Assembly: GCA_009929795.1 (NCBI GenBank)
Contig: RZZR01000015.1
Coordinates: 1 to 32,833, forward strand
DNA length: 32,833 bases
Reading direction: 5' to 3'
From: Deltaproteobacteria bacterium
Lineage (GTDB): Bacteria; Desulfobacterota; Desulfovibrionia; Desulfovibrionales; Desulfomicrobiaceae
Part shown: piece by piece, positions 32,140-32,833 of the stretch
Position numbering within the stretch: position 1 is the first letter of the stretch
Layout: each line of letters starts with the position of its first letter
Translations under genes and position numbers: made by a program
The notes under the pieces: generated by a model
Databases searched by the model: none
What the model saw: only the letters and a program-made list of their open reading frames with translations
Told to the model about the DNA's origin: nothing

Positions 32140-32833
32140 GAGCCTTCGCCCTCCGTTGGACCGAACCGGCCCAGGACCGCCTTGAGGTCCTCGATGCCCA
32201 CCGGCTTGGCCAAATAGTCGTCCAGGCCCGCATCCAAAAATCGCTCCCGGTCACCGGCCATGGCATGGGCCGTCAGGGCCACCACGGGAATCTTCGGATC
32301 ATAGACCGATCCGTCGTGGGAGCGAATCCTACGGGTGGTCTCAATCCCGTCCATGTCCGGAAGCTGAATGTCCATGAGAACCAGATCGAACCGCCGACGC
32401 TCCAGGGCCGCCAGGGCTTCTTTGCCGTCAAAGACCGCCTCCGGCCTGTGCCCGAGTTTTTCCAGAAGGCCGGTGACGGACAATTGGTTGATCTTGTCGT
32501 CCTCGACCAGGAGGATGGCCAGACCGGCCCCCTTGTCCTCTCCCTCCCTGATGTCGTCGTGCCTTTTCTCCTCGGCTCCTTCCCCCACGACACCCAAGGT
32601 CAGGACGAAATGCACGACGGTTCCCTCGTTCGGGGCGCTTTCCAATGACAGATTCCCGCCCATCAGGCCCACCAGTCGGCGGACGATGGCCAAACCCAGG
32701 CCCGCGCCCTGATGTCCCCGGGTCATGGACCCGTCCACCTGGACAAAGGGCTGGAATATATCTCTGATCTTGTCTTCGGGAATGCCCGTGCCCGTGTCCG
32801 ACACCGAGAACAGGACCCGGATCTCTCCAGAAG
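32136..32833 (-). CDS. Hybrid histidine kinase, C-terminal part (ATPase and receiver)
   Basis: The last 232 codons of a sensor kinase are visible; its sensor and phospho-His parts lie beyond the window. The ATPase domain shows VSDTGTGIPEDKIRDIFQPF (G1 and F boxes) and GAGLGLAIVRRLV (G2). After a linker the receiver domain has LLVEDDKINQ (acidic pair), LVLMDIQLPD (phospho-acceptor Asp), VALTAHA and DYLAKPV (conserved Thr and Lys), all intact. It ends with an ATGA overlap to the truncated receptor gene. The signal it senses is unknown; the remnant downstream suggests a sensor-receptor signalling locus. Confidence 0.9.
   Translation of the reverse strand, partial: SGEIRVLFSVSDTGTGIPEDKIRDIFQPFVQVDGSMTRGHQGAGLGLAIVRRLVGLMGGNLSLESAPNEGTVVHFVLTLGVVGEGAEEKRHDDIREGEDKGAGLAILLVEDDKINQLSVTGLLEKLGHRPEAVFDGKEALAALERRRFDLVLMDIQLPDMDGIETTRRIRSHDGSVYDPKIPVVALTAHAMAGDRERFLDAGLDDYLAKPVGIEDLKAVLGRFGPTEGEGS

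Overview
The window is GC-rich, densely packed bacterial DNA in which nearly every gene has a recognisable family. The gene set suggests an anaerobic or microaerobic Deltaproteobacterium (Desulfobacterota), most likely a Desulfovibrio-like sulfate reducer. Pointers are the CooF-like multi-cluster ferredoxin with a GltD-like flavoprotein, the TAXI-TRAP receptor, the DUF485/ActP/CBS-DUF294 acetate module, a monohaem c-type cytochrome and the rpsF-rpsR-rplI-dnaB order. This placement is inferred from gene content only. No tRNA, rRNA, CRISPR array, prophage or intact insertion sequence was found.

Layout. 1-2.8 kb: the start of a TAXI-TRAP receptor (-), a CaCA antiporter (+) and a MATE exporter (-). 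3.1-6.3 kb: a zinc-type ABC importer (receptor, ATPase, permease) with a PIN-like nuclease gene, all joined by 4-nt ATGA overlaps. 6.4-8.7 kb: a DHA2 MFS exporter, a small cytochrome c and a stand-alone Lrp/AsnC effector domain, closed by a strong terminator. 8.9-10.9 kb: a two-gene Ktr potassium system. 11.1-12.7 kb: a FAD/NAD(P) oxidoreductase overlapping a CooF-like ferredoxin. 12.7-19.4 kb, minus strand: MCP, CheW, STAS, CheA, then peroxiredoxin Bcp and a DUF389 membrane protein. 19.6-21.3 kb: a secreted C69 peptidase (-). 21.6-26.5 kb: rpsF, rpsR, rplI, dnaB, a phenylacetate-CoA ligase, a DUF456 protein and a CinA/PncC deamidase, all on + with short gaps. 26.4-27.7 kb: an unrecognised gene (-) and a YrdC/Sua5 gene (+). 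28.2-31.7 kb: DUF485, ActP and a CBS/DUF294 regulator. 31.7-32.8 kb: a decayed locus and the 3' end of a hybrid histidine kinase (-).

How the genes work together. The clear functional units are zinc (or related metal) uptake, K+ uptake, a chemosensory array core, the ribosome/replisome housekeeping block, an acetate uptake module with its likely nucleotide-sensing regulator, and an electron-transfer pair whose catalytic partner is not in the window.

The most unusual observation lies between the YrdC gene and the acetate module. A 69-codon minus-strand frame (27687-27896) encodes a four-cysteine zinc ribbon interrupted by one in-frame UGA. A 7-bp hairpin with a GGUCU loop starts 16 nt after that UGA, resembling a bacterial SECIS element. 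It could be an undescribed small selenoprotein or simply a nonsense-mutated gene. Second is 31719-32139, where the start of a lipoprotein receptor gene is joined to the tail of a response-regulator receiver domain, the scar of a deletion.
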